DNA from: Chrysomallon squamiferum | Taxonomy: Eukaryota > Mollusca > Gastropoda > Neomphalida > Peltospiridae | NCBI GenBank assembly: GCA_012295275.1 | Contig: CM022675.1 | Coordinates: 4,958,257 to 5,022,256, forward strand | Reading direction: 5' to 3' | DNA length: 64,000 bases | Position numbers and translations under genes: made by a program | Shown: piece by piece, positions 43,024 through 56,629 of the stretch | Layout: the number at the start of each line of letters is the position of its first letter | Position numbering within the stretch: the first letter of the stretch is position 1 | The notes under the pieces: generated by a model | Databases searched by the model: none | What the model was told of the DNA's origin: nothing | Seen by the model: the letters and a program-made list of their open reading frames with translations, nothing else

Positions 43024-44680
43024 CCTGAAGAACATCTCATCAGACTGATGAACATGCTGGACCCAAAAGGTGTTGATCCTTTTGTTGCAAAGAACTTTTA
43101 CAAGAAAATCATCAAAACATGGATTCTAGAACTTAACAATGTCACAAGGTAATTGCTTAATGAACAGAAAAAAAATCACCCAAAAGACACACATATACAC
43201 ACTTATTGTTATATTACAGAATAATGTATCTCAACAATAAACAATAAACAGATATTTTGAATTTATTTCACTATTTCATTTACAGAATTTACAACTATTT
43301 GAATAATGTAAAATGTTTGTCTGTTATCAATGTTTTTGTTGAAATTGTTTTCTCTTACTTTCTGATTCTTGTTATTAATGTTCAGTGGAAATCACAGGAT
43401 GATACCCTGTTCCTGTCAGAGAATATGGATTCATGACATTCAGTTAGTTTCAGATCCCCACTCTGAGTATTTCCAGGATTGGTGAGTCATTTCTAAAATA
43501 ATTTTTTGTTTTTATCTTTTTTTTTAAAAACTAAATGAGACATATCTAATGTCATATTCATTTATTTATTGATTTTATTTTTTCAATTTTTTGTTTTTTC
43601 ACTCCTCTAGGTAACAGGGAATCACACAAAACTGAGATATCACGTTTCCAGGAAAAGCATATATATTACATATTAGAATTATAATTATATTTTGTAATTC
43701 TTATTATTGCTTGTTTCTTTTGCCACTATTGGATTTTGTTCTATAATTATTTATTTTTATTTTTATTTTATTTTTATTTTATTTTTCTTATAACTTAGTT
43801 AGGTTTTAAATTAGTAAAATTTACAAACAAGTGCATTATTTGGAATTGCAGTAATATTTTTTTTCTGTTCTTGCTATGTGATGTTTACCTTGAACAAAAT
43901 CATTTTATTTGAAGTTACAAGATGGCTTGATAAGTTACACAAAATAAAGAAAATGACCACTGAACTTAATAATTATTTATTTCATTATTCATATTTGTTA
44001 TTTTTATATTTCCAATAGTGCAACATATACAGTACCTGTATTTTAAATCTGAAATCTTTGTTTTGTTTCTTTCAGTCAAGAAGGTGATTTTCCAAAGGAG
44101 ATGGAAAGCTCACAGGCTGAAATTATTATGAAGCTTCCAGAAAAGAACATGTTAGTGAAGTATGTTTATTTCATTTGTGTAAATGGTGAATAGAGTTTAT
44201 TTTTTCAACTGACATTGAAAAATATCTGGAGATATTAACTTAGACTATATCTAACTTAATTTATTCACAATTCAGTTTTCAGCTTCTGAAATATTTTGTT
44301 AATTTAATTACCAAGAGACAACATTATTATTATTATTATTTATGCATTATTTTATTCTTACATGTTTTTGTTCTTTTTGTCAAAGCTAATTTTCATTTTC
44401 TGTCAAATACATTTTTTTGTGAAATTAGTTTTAATATGATTATCCATGAAATAAAACTGTTGCTGAACTGGGGTTTGGATTGAGTGCCAGATAAAGAAGA
44501 TAGGTCATTTGCTTTTGGTGTTGTATATTTACATTTTGTTAATTAAATCAACCTATAGTATAATTCATACTTTAATATGTTTGCTTTAACAGCCTTGAGG
44601 AACTAACAGAGTTAGTACACACAGACTCAATTCACATAAGACTCAATTCACATAATAAGAAATATTTACTGCAAAATTAG
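43024..44680 (+). CDS. Exon cluster 1: EF-hand-like start and coiled-coil entry
   Basis: 43024-43148 (PEEHLIRLMNMLDPKGVDPF ...), 43386-43481 (SGNHRMIPCSCQRIWIHDIQ ...), 44076-44159 (CQEGDFPKEMESSQAEIIMK ...) and 44593 on (NLEELTELVHTDSIHI) join with matching phases 2-1, 2-1 and 2-1. The last block has a 15-bp tandem duplication (actcaattcacataa/g) and no clear donor before its stop. Confidence 0.5.
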
Positions 44681-47600
44681 GCATTACTGTGAAGAAAAAA
44701 GAATTTTGTGGTTTGCAGTGATGATTGAACATGTATCATTTTTTAATGTTGATTTTGTTCCCTCTTTGATAAATTTATAAAACTAATTTTCTTGCAGCCT
44801 GACAAACCTGTGAAAGGCTTGTGTATCATCTTCTTCTGTGTTTTGACAGTGTGGTTTTGATGAGGAAGATCCGGTAGCATACATTTCCATGAGTGAGAGT
44901 TGGTTTTGTCCATAATACCTCCATTTATTATGAACTCATGGTAATAGTTATAAAACAGTAACAAGTCAGTGATCAGCTTAATAGTATGCTAATGTTAAAG
45001 TAATCTATATTTGTTTGGCATCACCTTTGTGTGAAAAAGACAAGGTTGGTACAATAAAGCTACTGAATAATAGTTACTCCTGCAGAAACATCTTCATAAC
45101 TGATTTGGACTTATCTTGATACAGAAGAAGACAAAGTGAATGTTACTGTTTCATTGGTCTGTTACATATTAATTATCATTCTTTTATTGTTTTAGTTTTT
45201 AGTAAATGCTGTTTTTTAATCAGTATTTCAAAATATCTTGCTTTTAATGGACAATTAATATTATTATATTTATTCATCTATTGTTCAAAGTCATCATGAT
45301 TAAATGCGTCATGATTACATTTTTTTTTTAGTTTTTTAAATTTTATTGAAAGGACTTGTCGAAGTTCACAACATACAACAATGCTTTATGAATAAAGTCC
45401 ATCATAAAAAAAAAATTGTTTTTAGATTAACATTAACCAATTACTGAAAGAAGTTAGTGATGCTTCTTACAAATGTCAGTATTGCAGTGACATGCAAATG
45501 TGTGGGTCATTGTCATCTGCAAGTGGAGAAAATGTAACAGAAGAAAAGTTAAATTTGCAGTCTAAATATAGGTGAGATATACTAAATAATTAAAATTATG
45601 TTTTTGTCCAAATGTATCTCTCTCTGATAGATTTTTGTTCTGATGAGTCTTGAAGTTTCATTCATATAGTTTTACAACATAATCAATATCTTGAAATAAG
45701 TTTGAACTATGATTAATTCTAAGCAGTAATGTATTGTATGTGTTGCTTTTTGTTTTTGTTTTTTTTAATTACTGTAATCTTTTTTCTTTAGGAGTTAATT
45801 TAATAATTTGTTTCTTTACATTTTTTGAAGTGAGATGTGGGCAAAACTGATAGTGTTTAAATTATTGTCGATGTTTAAATTATTATTAAAAGCCCCAGTA
45901 CTAGAAGACAGAAATGCCAATCTAATATTATTTTATTTTACAGTTACAAGCAGATAGTTACCGTATTGAAGAGGTTGGAAGGTAAGAACATATATATTTT
46001 CATTATAAAAACAATAACTATACATTATTTATATTAACACTTAAAGCATTTTATTCCTATTAAGATTATTATGTGGTAATTTTACACTTAATTTTTAATA
46101 TAGTTGAAAATGGAAATCTCAGAAGAATCTGACCTTTCATAAGAAATAAAAATGAGTGCTGATGACAAAGATATGACTGATGAGAACTAAATTCTGTAAC
46201 TGGAAGAATCGTTGTCAGCAGATAGATTTGAAAGTCAGCAATTGCTTCAAGAGGTATTGAATGTTTTCTTTAAAATATATCCTAAATACATTTTGATTTA
46301 ACTTCCAGTGCTAGAGATTTGTTGTTTTTTTACTATTATTTTTTTGTATGTGTGTGTTTGTGTGTGTGTGTGTGTTTGGAAAAAAAGATAAATGATTACA
46401 GAAAATAAATCTAAATATGCTTTGGTTTTGAATTGTCAGGTTTTGTTCTGTCTGCCACTAGGCAAATAAGGAACTGTATACATTATTGTTGTTACACATA
46501 ATCAGTGACATATATAAATACAAGTTTAGTATGGTTTTATTAAATATTAATAAAAAGTATTTTTCTGTTCTGTTTTTCAGAGCCAGTAAAGGACTTGGTG
46601 AAAAATACTGTAACGCTCAATGTGTGAATATTTATTTTATTTTATTTTATTTTATTATTTAAGTAGTTCTGTGTCTAAGCTAAATTACTTAACTTTGTTA
46701 ATGGTATTTACAGTTGGTTAAACTAACAAATCCTTAGAAATATTTTTATAAAATACTTTTCCTAGCTTTTTCATTAGAATAATATATATTCGTAAATAAT
46801 TTGTTTAGATTTTGTTTAAGAAATGCTGTTATTATTTTTATTAAACCTCATTTTTTTCTAAATATGGTAATCTTTTGAAAAATTAGTGACATCTGCCAGC
46901 TGCAAGAAACACTGGAGAAAGAGAAGGAACTATGTTCCGAATTAGAAGTTAGTTCAATTCTAATTTTTTTCTTGAACTTAATGGACGCATTCATTCTTCC
47001 ATCATACATTCATTAAAAATAAAAACACACAAATTTTGGTTTGATAATTTATCTGCCAAAATTTCAGTCTGATCAGAAATAATATAAACAGTTTAGATTA
47101 ACAAAAAATTCCTAAATAACTGAAAACCTGCTGAATGCCTTACATTTATATCTTTTTCAGTTGATACGATTACAGGCAGGTTTACTTTGACTTTTTTTCT
47201 TTTGCAAGTTTGCCTTCATTAAATACATCATCGTATATTGGCCAGTTGCAAGTTTATTATGTAAGAGGTGATCAGTGTTGTAGAAGATGTAATTTTGTTT
47301 GCAGGAAAATGTATTAAAAGAGAAAAGAGTCAGGCAGTATGACTTGCAGGAAATTGGTCCACCAAGATTTTGATACAGAATGTATGGATTATCAGGTTGG
47401 TTAACTTGTAGAAGTGAAAACTTAGACTTTAATAAGTACAACTGAAACCATGTCTTATTCTTTGATTATTTTTTTCTATGTTAATTTGTAACTTGATTAT
47501 TTTTGCCACTATACAGGAAACAAACATGATTAGAATTTGTCAGGTATTTCATAAAGTTGATAGTTTTTTCCACAAAACAATAGTAAAAAGAAACCATCAC

Positions 47601-50567
47601 AGCAGTAAAAAAATAAACAAAATAAAATCTTTCTATTCATTGTTTTATTCAGTGATAACAAAACAGAAACATTTTCATTTTTATGACAGTTCATCAATAT
47701 CTGATGAAGAAAAAATAAAAAGAAGAAACAGTAAAGAAAAAACATGTTCTTAATATCAAAATGTATGTAAGGTAATTTTTAAAGGGATTCTTTGTACATA
47801 ACACTATGTTTAAAGAAAATAGTATATAGTGATATATAGTGATATAACAAAAATATGAATTTGTCAGTAACAAGTAAGACACGTTTAGAGTTCATATATA
47901 TTTTTTGGTTCAGGTATTGGTTAGTCATTTATTTCAGTCTGTAAGCAAGTAATCAAAACTAATGCACAAGTGTACATATATTTTTGTAATATATTTTACA
48001 GATTAAATCCAGTATATTTCCTACAGAATAAATTGTAATAACATAAAATTTGACTAGATCCATAAAGAACACAGATGTTTTTCTGAAAGTCTCATCACTG
48101 AAACCAGCTTTTCGTGTCAAAAGATATTTAATAACAAATTAATAATAAAAATAAAACGATAAAACATGCAATAATCTAATTCAATTTCTTAACACATGCA
48201 ATAATCTAATTAAATTATGTTTTAAAAAGTGTAAAATGTTTGTTTTTCATTCAGATTAAATTAGATTGATGTTAGTAGATCTTTAAGATAATTTTTCTAT
48301 TTGTGTTTAATGATTGTTACCACTTTACAAGAAGGCATAATTATTATATTTATGTTAAAGCATTATTTACATGAGTTTGAACTTGAAGACTTATATATAT
48401 ATATTCATAAATAATGTTTTTGAGTGGGTGTTTTATATTGTTTCATTTTTTATTTATCTGTGTAACACATGTTTGTTATTAATTTCTATATGATATGTTT
48501 ATTTTATTATATTTTAAAATTTTATTTATACAGAAAGGAAAGCCGATGTCACTGAAGTTAGGAGGGATGTGCAGGCAACACCACCCACCAACATGTATCC
48601 CCAGTTCACCTGTTTTGGTAAATAAAATTGTTATATACTTAGTGAGAGGGAAAATAAAACAGAATCAAATCAATTAACATTTCTCCAGTCACATAAAAGC
48701 ATATTGATAAAAACTTGATATAAAGTAGATCCTAAGTCATTCCAACCCATTAATGAAATTTTTTTTTTAAATTTGAATTCTTTGTAAATTATCATAATAT
48801 AGATACATAAAGTTCGTTGTTTTCACAGTTGCCATTACAGATTGATAGCTTTGTTGACAAATAGAAGAAAATTCATAATGAAAAATGTCTCAAGTTAACA
48901 TATTTTAACATATTTTAACCCGAGAAACCTGTGGCTAATAAACATTAATCTTTTAATGTTAATTTCAGGTGACAGAAATTATCCAAGGTCAAGAAAAAGT
49001 GAAAAAGCTTAAACCACCATTCATTTGACTTGAATCAGTCAGTGTCTGATGTCAGTAAACTTCCGCCATACTGTACCCTGTCCTGCCCATCAGAAGTGTC
49101 AGTCTGGACAGGATCATAATGCAAACCTTACTACCTGCAGCAGTTCAACACAATGCAATACACACAAGTTATCATCAAAGAACTGTTCAGGATATGAGAC
49201 AAGGGAGCAGCACCATAACCTTGAACTGAGGTGACAAAGAAGAAACAGATTCATCTTCTGACATAAGATGCTACAGTTTTAAAGCTGTGATAGCAAATAA
49301 TAAATACCAGAGTAAGACAGCAGGTAAGACTTTAAATTTAGATATGTTAATTTTAAGGTATAATTTAGTTTCAAATGCAAAGTAGTACAGTGTGTTAATT
49401 AAAATGGAATTTTATTGGTTATTTTAAGTATGTTTTTCCTAGGAATAATTTGGTCTTTAAAATACTATTTTTATTTTTATTTATAGAATTTTAAGTAGTT
49501 TTTCACTATTTAAATATCCACTACAGTAATGTTTTTTTGCTTTGTTTTTAAATACACACACACCTATAGACATATATTTTTTGAAATGCTAGCCAGGGAG
49601 AAAGTGTTTATTGAAAACAGCATCAGTTTATGCATTTTTGACTTCAGTTTGTGTTAATGATTTGTTTTTAAAATTATTTTAAATAAATTTCTTAGTAATT
49701 CTTAGTAATTTAAAATTACCTGCTTATTAGATTTATTACCCTGTTATTTGTCTTTCAGAACGAATGACAATAAGCCTGCTGAACCTGCAGAAAATGGTGA
49801 AACGGTAAGTAAAGTTTTAATTATGTTTTGTATGATGTAATGATACAGGAGAAAAATGTATTGTTTTTCTTTCTTGGATGGATAAAGACCTGTTTTTAGA
49901 TAAAATTGTTCTTAGATATTTAAAGCATTTAAATCATTGAGAGCATTCAGAAGATTTGTTAACTTTTTAGATCTATAACAAACACACCTTCACTTTCTGT
50001 GTTGACTTCACACGTTGGTATCACTGAGAATATTAACTAGCAGTCTGGTGGATTACACATTATCTATTTATTTATTCTCACTCTTGTTTTCTTATCAACA
50101 ATATAGCTGTTTTATGATTATATTTATAGATGATGAATTTAACAGTTAATAGAGAAAATGTTTAAAAAACCCCAACAAACATGTTAGTTAATATTGTTAA
50201 GGTTATCTTCAGCTCTTTTATCTGTGTATAATCATTTTAAATATGAAATGTACATGCCAACTATAGGAAATTAGTAAAACAGGAAGAAAAAAAAATATAT
50301 ATTTATATAACTAAATTAAAAATATATTTTAAAACCTTGGTTGATCACATCATTTTAGAAAGGAATGTAATTTCATGTTTTGTTTTATTTTCTTTCTTTC
50401 CTAAAGGGTTATGCAACAGTTGCATCATTTGGAAAAACTCAGGAGATGTCAAGGCAATACACAGAAGATGAACCACCTTTTCATATTATTACCTGTCAGT
50501 TCTTAGTAATGAGCATCTAAGCAGACATTATTATCATAATAATGGTGGTGATTATGTTAATGTTAAT

Positions 50568-50644
<77 letters not shown>

Positions 50645-53600
50645 TTGCTCCAGTTTTTGTGTTAAGACAAAACTATTTTTATATCATATATTAACACTTA
50701 ATGATGATTCTAACAATTAAGGAAATATATATATATTTTTTAAAATAAAGTTATATTTTACCAACTTCTAAACTTTTTTGTTGTAATAAACCTTAACAGT
50801 TTATAATAAAGTTATGACTTATACAAACATAGCAAAACTTAATAAAATATGATGAAATTTAAAAAAAGTTCCAGCAAGATATAGAATTTTAATTATATCA
50901 AGATATATAACTCTTCAAATATAACTATTTTGAATATATTTATTTATTTTTCCATAGATTTCATAGAAATGATACTTAAACATCAATAAATTAATATTAT
51001 TTTTCAGGCCATATAATAAATATTACAAACAGACAAATTTTGACAGAGTATTATCAATTTTGTGTTTTGTTTGTTTGTTTGTTTCTAAAGTTGAAATTTA
51101 TTTTCAGTGTAACTAAAATATAAATAATCTATTAATTTTGAAACTTCTGGGTTTTTTTGTTGTTGTTTTAATCAGTTTGGTTATAATACTTATAGTTCAT
51201 TTTGTTAGGTTATTAGAAAATGCATTATTTGTTATGTTTTACTTTAAGTAATTTTACAATTTCAAATAAAAGTTTAAAATTACAATTTTTAGGCAAATGT
51301 TTTGATTTTCTATTACTTTAAATTTGCCTTCTTTTTTTATTTTTGATGTTGATCTTTCAGGGTTTTTTAACAAGTTTAATACTTTCAACAATTCTATTGT
51401 GCATTATGCAATGATTTTTATTTTAATGTTGATTTATTTCACTATAAATTTGAGAATTTTAGTTCATTTTCCTTTACTATTATCTCTTTTATCTTTGTAT
51501 CTTTTTATTTATATTTAATTTTTAAATTATTTTTGATATTTTATTTATTTATATATTTATTTTTTAAAATACTGGTATTCAAAACTTTTCTGTATGTATA
51601 TCATAACATTTAAATTAATAGCATCCATCAGCTATAGATGTAACTTTCATTATATTGAAGAATCTAACTAGCCGAAGTAATTAGTTTAAATTTGGGATTA
51701 AACGCCTTTCATTAATTTTTATTTATGAATTTGTTTTTGGTTTTTCTCTATGAGATATATTCCTGTCACAGTTTTAGGCTCATCATAAATAATTATTAGT
51801 AGCCGGGATGCCTGTCAAAACAGTCTGCTAGATCATTGTAGAAGTTCAAGATGACAGAGGAAATAAAAGAGAGAAATGTACTCAGTGAATACAGATAAAA
51901 CAAACTGTAAGCAGGAAACCAGTTTGAGTTTATTGTGGCTAATCCAGCTTTAATTCCAGAATTGCTCAAATGTAATCTTGTTTTGCAAACATAATTGTGC
52001 AAGCTGAAAGTAAATCTCTTTCTGGTTTTGTAGGCAATTATGACAAAAAAGACCTGAAGATGACAAATTCTTCTGATACTCTTACTAGCCAGTCAGAGCA
52101 AGTCAATAAAGGAGAAACATATTCTGAAGTAAGTGGTTTTGATGTTTTATAGTAATAAATAATAGTAATGTGTTTAAGTACACATGTACATTACATATGA
52201 ATGCAGGGCTTGTAATTGCCAGTCACCAAATGCTACCAAAGTTCCATTTTTTTCTATAAGTTATAAGACAAGAGCCACTATCAATAATTTGATGGCAATA
52301 TTTCTTTCACAGAAGTGTTACTTAAAATGGTAGAATTCTCTTTTTTTTATTCTCTGTAATGAACAGTTACAAAAATTATGTTTTTAATCAAGATCTTAAC
52401 TCATTAATTGTAAGGTTTGCTTCAGGTAAAGGATTTAGTCTTTTTTAATGTTATTTTTGCTGCTTCTTGAATGTTACCCTCATATCCAGATAAATAAAGT
52501 CAGTATTAAAACATTGTTAAAGTATAATTCATTGATAATGTATAATAATTTTCAATGACTGAGATGTTTCTTCCCAAAGATTTTATCGTGAAATTAATCA
52601 TATACTCCTAGCCTGGAAAGGGTAAAAAAAATAGTCTTTTTAATAATGTATGTTAAGCTTTAGAATGATAAACTTGATGCTTATTTTTTGTTTATTGTTA
52701 TTTTATTTTTATTTTGTTAATTTTTCTTTCTATTTTTGTTTATTTAGATAAATCTGGCTAAAAAAAGGGGAATGTACAAAATCAACAAAATTGCCTGATC
52801 TTAAACAAATAGTAGGAAACAATGACTCACACATGAAACCAGATAGTTGTTTAAATATAGCTGTCATACCACCAGCACAAACTTTGGATTTTCTTGACCA
52901 GCATGGACGACCTTTCAGGTAACTCAGATACAAGTGAACTTCAACTTGAAAAAAATTAATGAGTCAGTTCCAATGTTTCGTAGACTTTATCCGCTCCTTG
53001 TTGTTTCCGGCACTTGTCTAGCTCGTTGAAGGTCTCCTATTCATTTATTATGTACATTTTAAAAAATGAAAAAAAAACGAAAAACCAATAACTGTTTTGA
53101 TTATAGTATGGTCTCTAAAAGTCCATAGTGTAGTTTTGTTTTGAAAGTCAATTATTAATTTATGGTTTGGTCCTATTCAAATTGATCCATCAGATATTCA
53201 TATCTGATTCCATCCATAGATAACCATCATGCTGTTGTTGTTTAGTTTGTTGGCAATCTGATTTCAATGTTTTCTGATTGAGTGGTTTGAAACAGTGCTG
53301 TTTGTTTTGGTGTTGTTCCATTTTTTGCCATTGTTTTTGTCGTAATGTTTGGCTGTGATGGAGAGAATTTCATTTATTCTGTAATGTATGTCTGTGCAGA
53401 TGTCTTCGTCTTTAATGCTGAGTGACTCTTTGGCGTAATGGTCGGCAAGTTTGTTGTCGTATGTCCTCATGTAGATGTTGTATTCTGCTGAGTAGGTCTG
53501 GTCTGCTGGAATGTCTGGATTGTATTGGGGTGACGGAACTTAGGCTGTCTGAGAATATGACTGTGTTTGTTGTTGTTGTGTTTCACCCACAGCATGGCTC

Positions 53601-56596
53601 TGATGATGGCGACCAAGTCGGCCGTGCATGCCAAAAGGTGATTTGTGATACGGCCGAATTGTATGCATGTGGGTTTGTTTGTGTGATCTTGGGTTATGAA
53701 GGCAAATCCTACTCTCCCGTTGTCTGGGTTTTTGGATCCGTCAGTGTAGATGTGCATGTGTTGTTTGTAGTGGTCTTTTGCTGCTGCTAGAAATATGGCT
53801 TTTTTGTCTGTTTCTGTTTTAATTAGGAAAGGTGTGTTTATTGCTAGTTTTGCTTCTTTGTGGTATGCCGGCAGTGGCATTTCCCCTATTCCTGTTTCCC
53901 TTTTGATTTTGTTGGCTGTTGTCAGGAAATTCGATAGAAGTAGATTATGCAATTTAAAGGGTTGCCCTATTCTTTGTTGGTCGGGGACCAGATCCTTGAC
54001 GGGGTGGTCTGTATTGAGGGTGTGTATTTTCAGGCTGTATTACAGTAGCTGCAGCTTTCTTCTGTATTTCAGTGGTTGGATGCTGTATTCTGACAGGAGG
54101 CTGTCGGATGGTGTTGTGTTTGGCAGGTGGCTGATCACCCTGAGGGCACTTGATTGAATTGTGTCTAGTTTTTTTAAATAGTGTTCGGGAGCATTCGAGT
54201 AAGCTGTGGCTCCGTAGTCAAGCCTGGAGATAATACATGCTTATATAATACATAAATAATTCAAAATTAGCGTTGACTCGTTTGCTCCCCAACTGGTTCC
54301 AGAAATTAACTTTAGAAGATTGAGTGTTTTTTTGCAGGATGCAATTATGTTGTGTATGTGGCATCCGAAGTTGAGTTGACTGTCGAATGTAGAAATTTGA
54401 ATGTTTGTCAAATGTGTGATTTTGTTGTTATCTGTTTTTTTGTTGAAAAGAGACATTTTTATGCCCCAGTTCAACGCCCAGTCGTTTATGTTGTTTAGGT
54501 CTTTTTGTATTTGTTTCTTCCTGCCTGCCAAAAGGCGCAGTCGTCTGCAAAGAGTGCTGAGTTTATTGGTTTGGTTGGTGGATTCTTGGTGTTGTCTTGT
54601 TTGTCGAGTGCTGTGACGATGTCGTTGATGTAGATGTTGAAGAGTGTTGGTGAGATCACGGAACCTTGTGGGATGCTGTTTTCGATTGTCATTTTCTCTG
54701 AGGTGTGACCGTTTACTTTGACTGCTATGGATCTGTTGTTGATAAAGTCTTTAATGAAGTTGAACGTGTTGCCTTTGATGTTGTTGTTTATTAATTTGAC
54801 AAGCAGTCCTTCCCTCCATACCATGCTGAATGCTTTATCAATGATGTTTTTTGATTTCCTAAAAGATTGGTTGATTGATGTTTGCAGACGGGTGATCTGG
54901 TTGTTTGTGCTGTGTTTCTTCTTGAAGCCCGCTTTGATATTTGCTGATTAAATTGTTGTTGTTTAGATGCTGGCTCAGGCGTGTGTTAAAATCGTTTCCA
55001 ATGTTTTGCACATGTGTGATGTCAGTGTGATTGGTCTGTAGCTGTTGGGTAGTGAGTGATCTTTGTGTGGTTTGGACAAGCTGAAACATATTGTGGTGTA
55101 GAGGTTGAGTAAGATTAGTAGTGTTTTGTCTGGTAGGTGTTGTAGTATTGTGTAGCTTATTTTATCTGGCCCTGTGGCTGTACTTTTCTTGTTTTTGAGT
55201 GCATGTTTTAATTCACTGATGTTGAAGAGTTGATTGTATTACAAGTGTTCTGTGTCTGTGGAATGTTCTTCGTGAATTCCAGTGGGAAGTTTGAGTTGCT
55301 GCTGGACTTGGTGAAAGTTTCGCTGAGTAGGTCTGCTTTTTGTTTGTCTGTGGATGTGATGTTGTTTTTGCTGAGAGTGTTGATTCAGTGGGGAATTTTG
55401 CCTTGGATGTTCTTTCACTTTGGCCCACATGTCTTTGACTGATGTTTTGTGGTCGATGTTGTTACAAAAGAGTTCCCAGTGTTCTTGTTTTGCACTGAGA
55501 ATTAGATTGGAAACTTCTTGTTTTGCTATTTTGTATTTTTCGAGTGTGGAATGATTTCTGTCTTTTTTGTATTGTCTTCTGTATTTGTTTCTCTCTTTGC
55601 ATTTCTTTTCTATCTGTTCCATCCACCAGGGAGTGGTTATTTTGCCGGTGCATTTGTTGGCAGTGGAGTGTATCGTGTTGTGAGCGATGTGCAGTAGGTG
55701 TCAATGTGGTTGAGGTTCTGTGTGGTGATGTTTCTGTATGCTTTGTAGAAGCCTTCCCAGCCCGCTATCTTGAAGTTCCATTTGGATGTGAAATTGGATC
55801 TGTCCGAGAAAGTGTTCTTGCTGTTGTAGTTGGTGAGTATTTGGTGATGGTCGCTGTTTAGTCCATTGAGCTCTTGCCATTCGCAGAGCACTGTGATGTC
55901 CTTACTTTGTGAATGTTAAATCAATGGCGGATTGGCCACCAGTGATGTTGCTGGTGTATGTGTGTGTTCCGTCGTTCAGAGAGACCAGCTGGTTTTGCTC
56001 TATGAGATTTTCTAGGATGATTCCAGGGCTGTCATCTGTCGAGAAACCCCATAAGGTGTTGTGACAGTTGAAATCACCCACTATAATGAGCTTGTTGTTT
56101 GTTGTGATCATTTTGTTGAAGTCGTGGGTTTGAATGGTGTGTAGTGCGGGTGTGGGTGGGCTGTATATGTTAATTATGTTGATGTTTTGATTGTTGTTGT
56201 CTACTGTGATGCTTAGTATTTCTGTGTTGGCATGGACTTTGCCTTGGTTCAGCTTGGTGTGTGGAATGTGTTGTTTGATGAATGTCATGTTGAATCTGTT
56301 GACTTGATGACTTTGATACCCGGGGACCTTAAAAGCTTTTGTTGTTTTGTTGTTTTTGTTGTAGTGTCATAGCCATGCATATTACATCTTGTCTGTTTTG
56401 AGTGGAGGTCAGGAAGTGTACGAGTTTGTCTCCATGGCCTGCAGAGTGGAGGCCTTTAGCTGAAGAGTGGAGAGGTCTGTGTTATTGTGTACTTGTTGTG
56501 AAGAGTTGACAGGTCTGTGTTATTGTGTACGTGTTGTCAAAAGTGGAGAGGCCTGTGTTATTGATGTGCTTGTCGTGAAGAGTGTGTAAATGGTTG

Positions 56597-56629
<33 letters not shown>

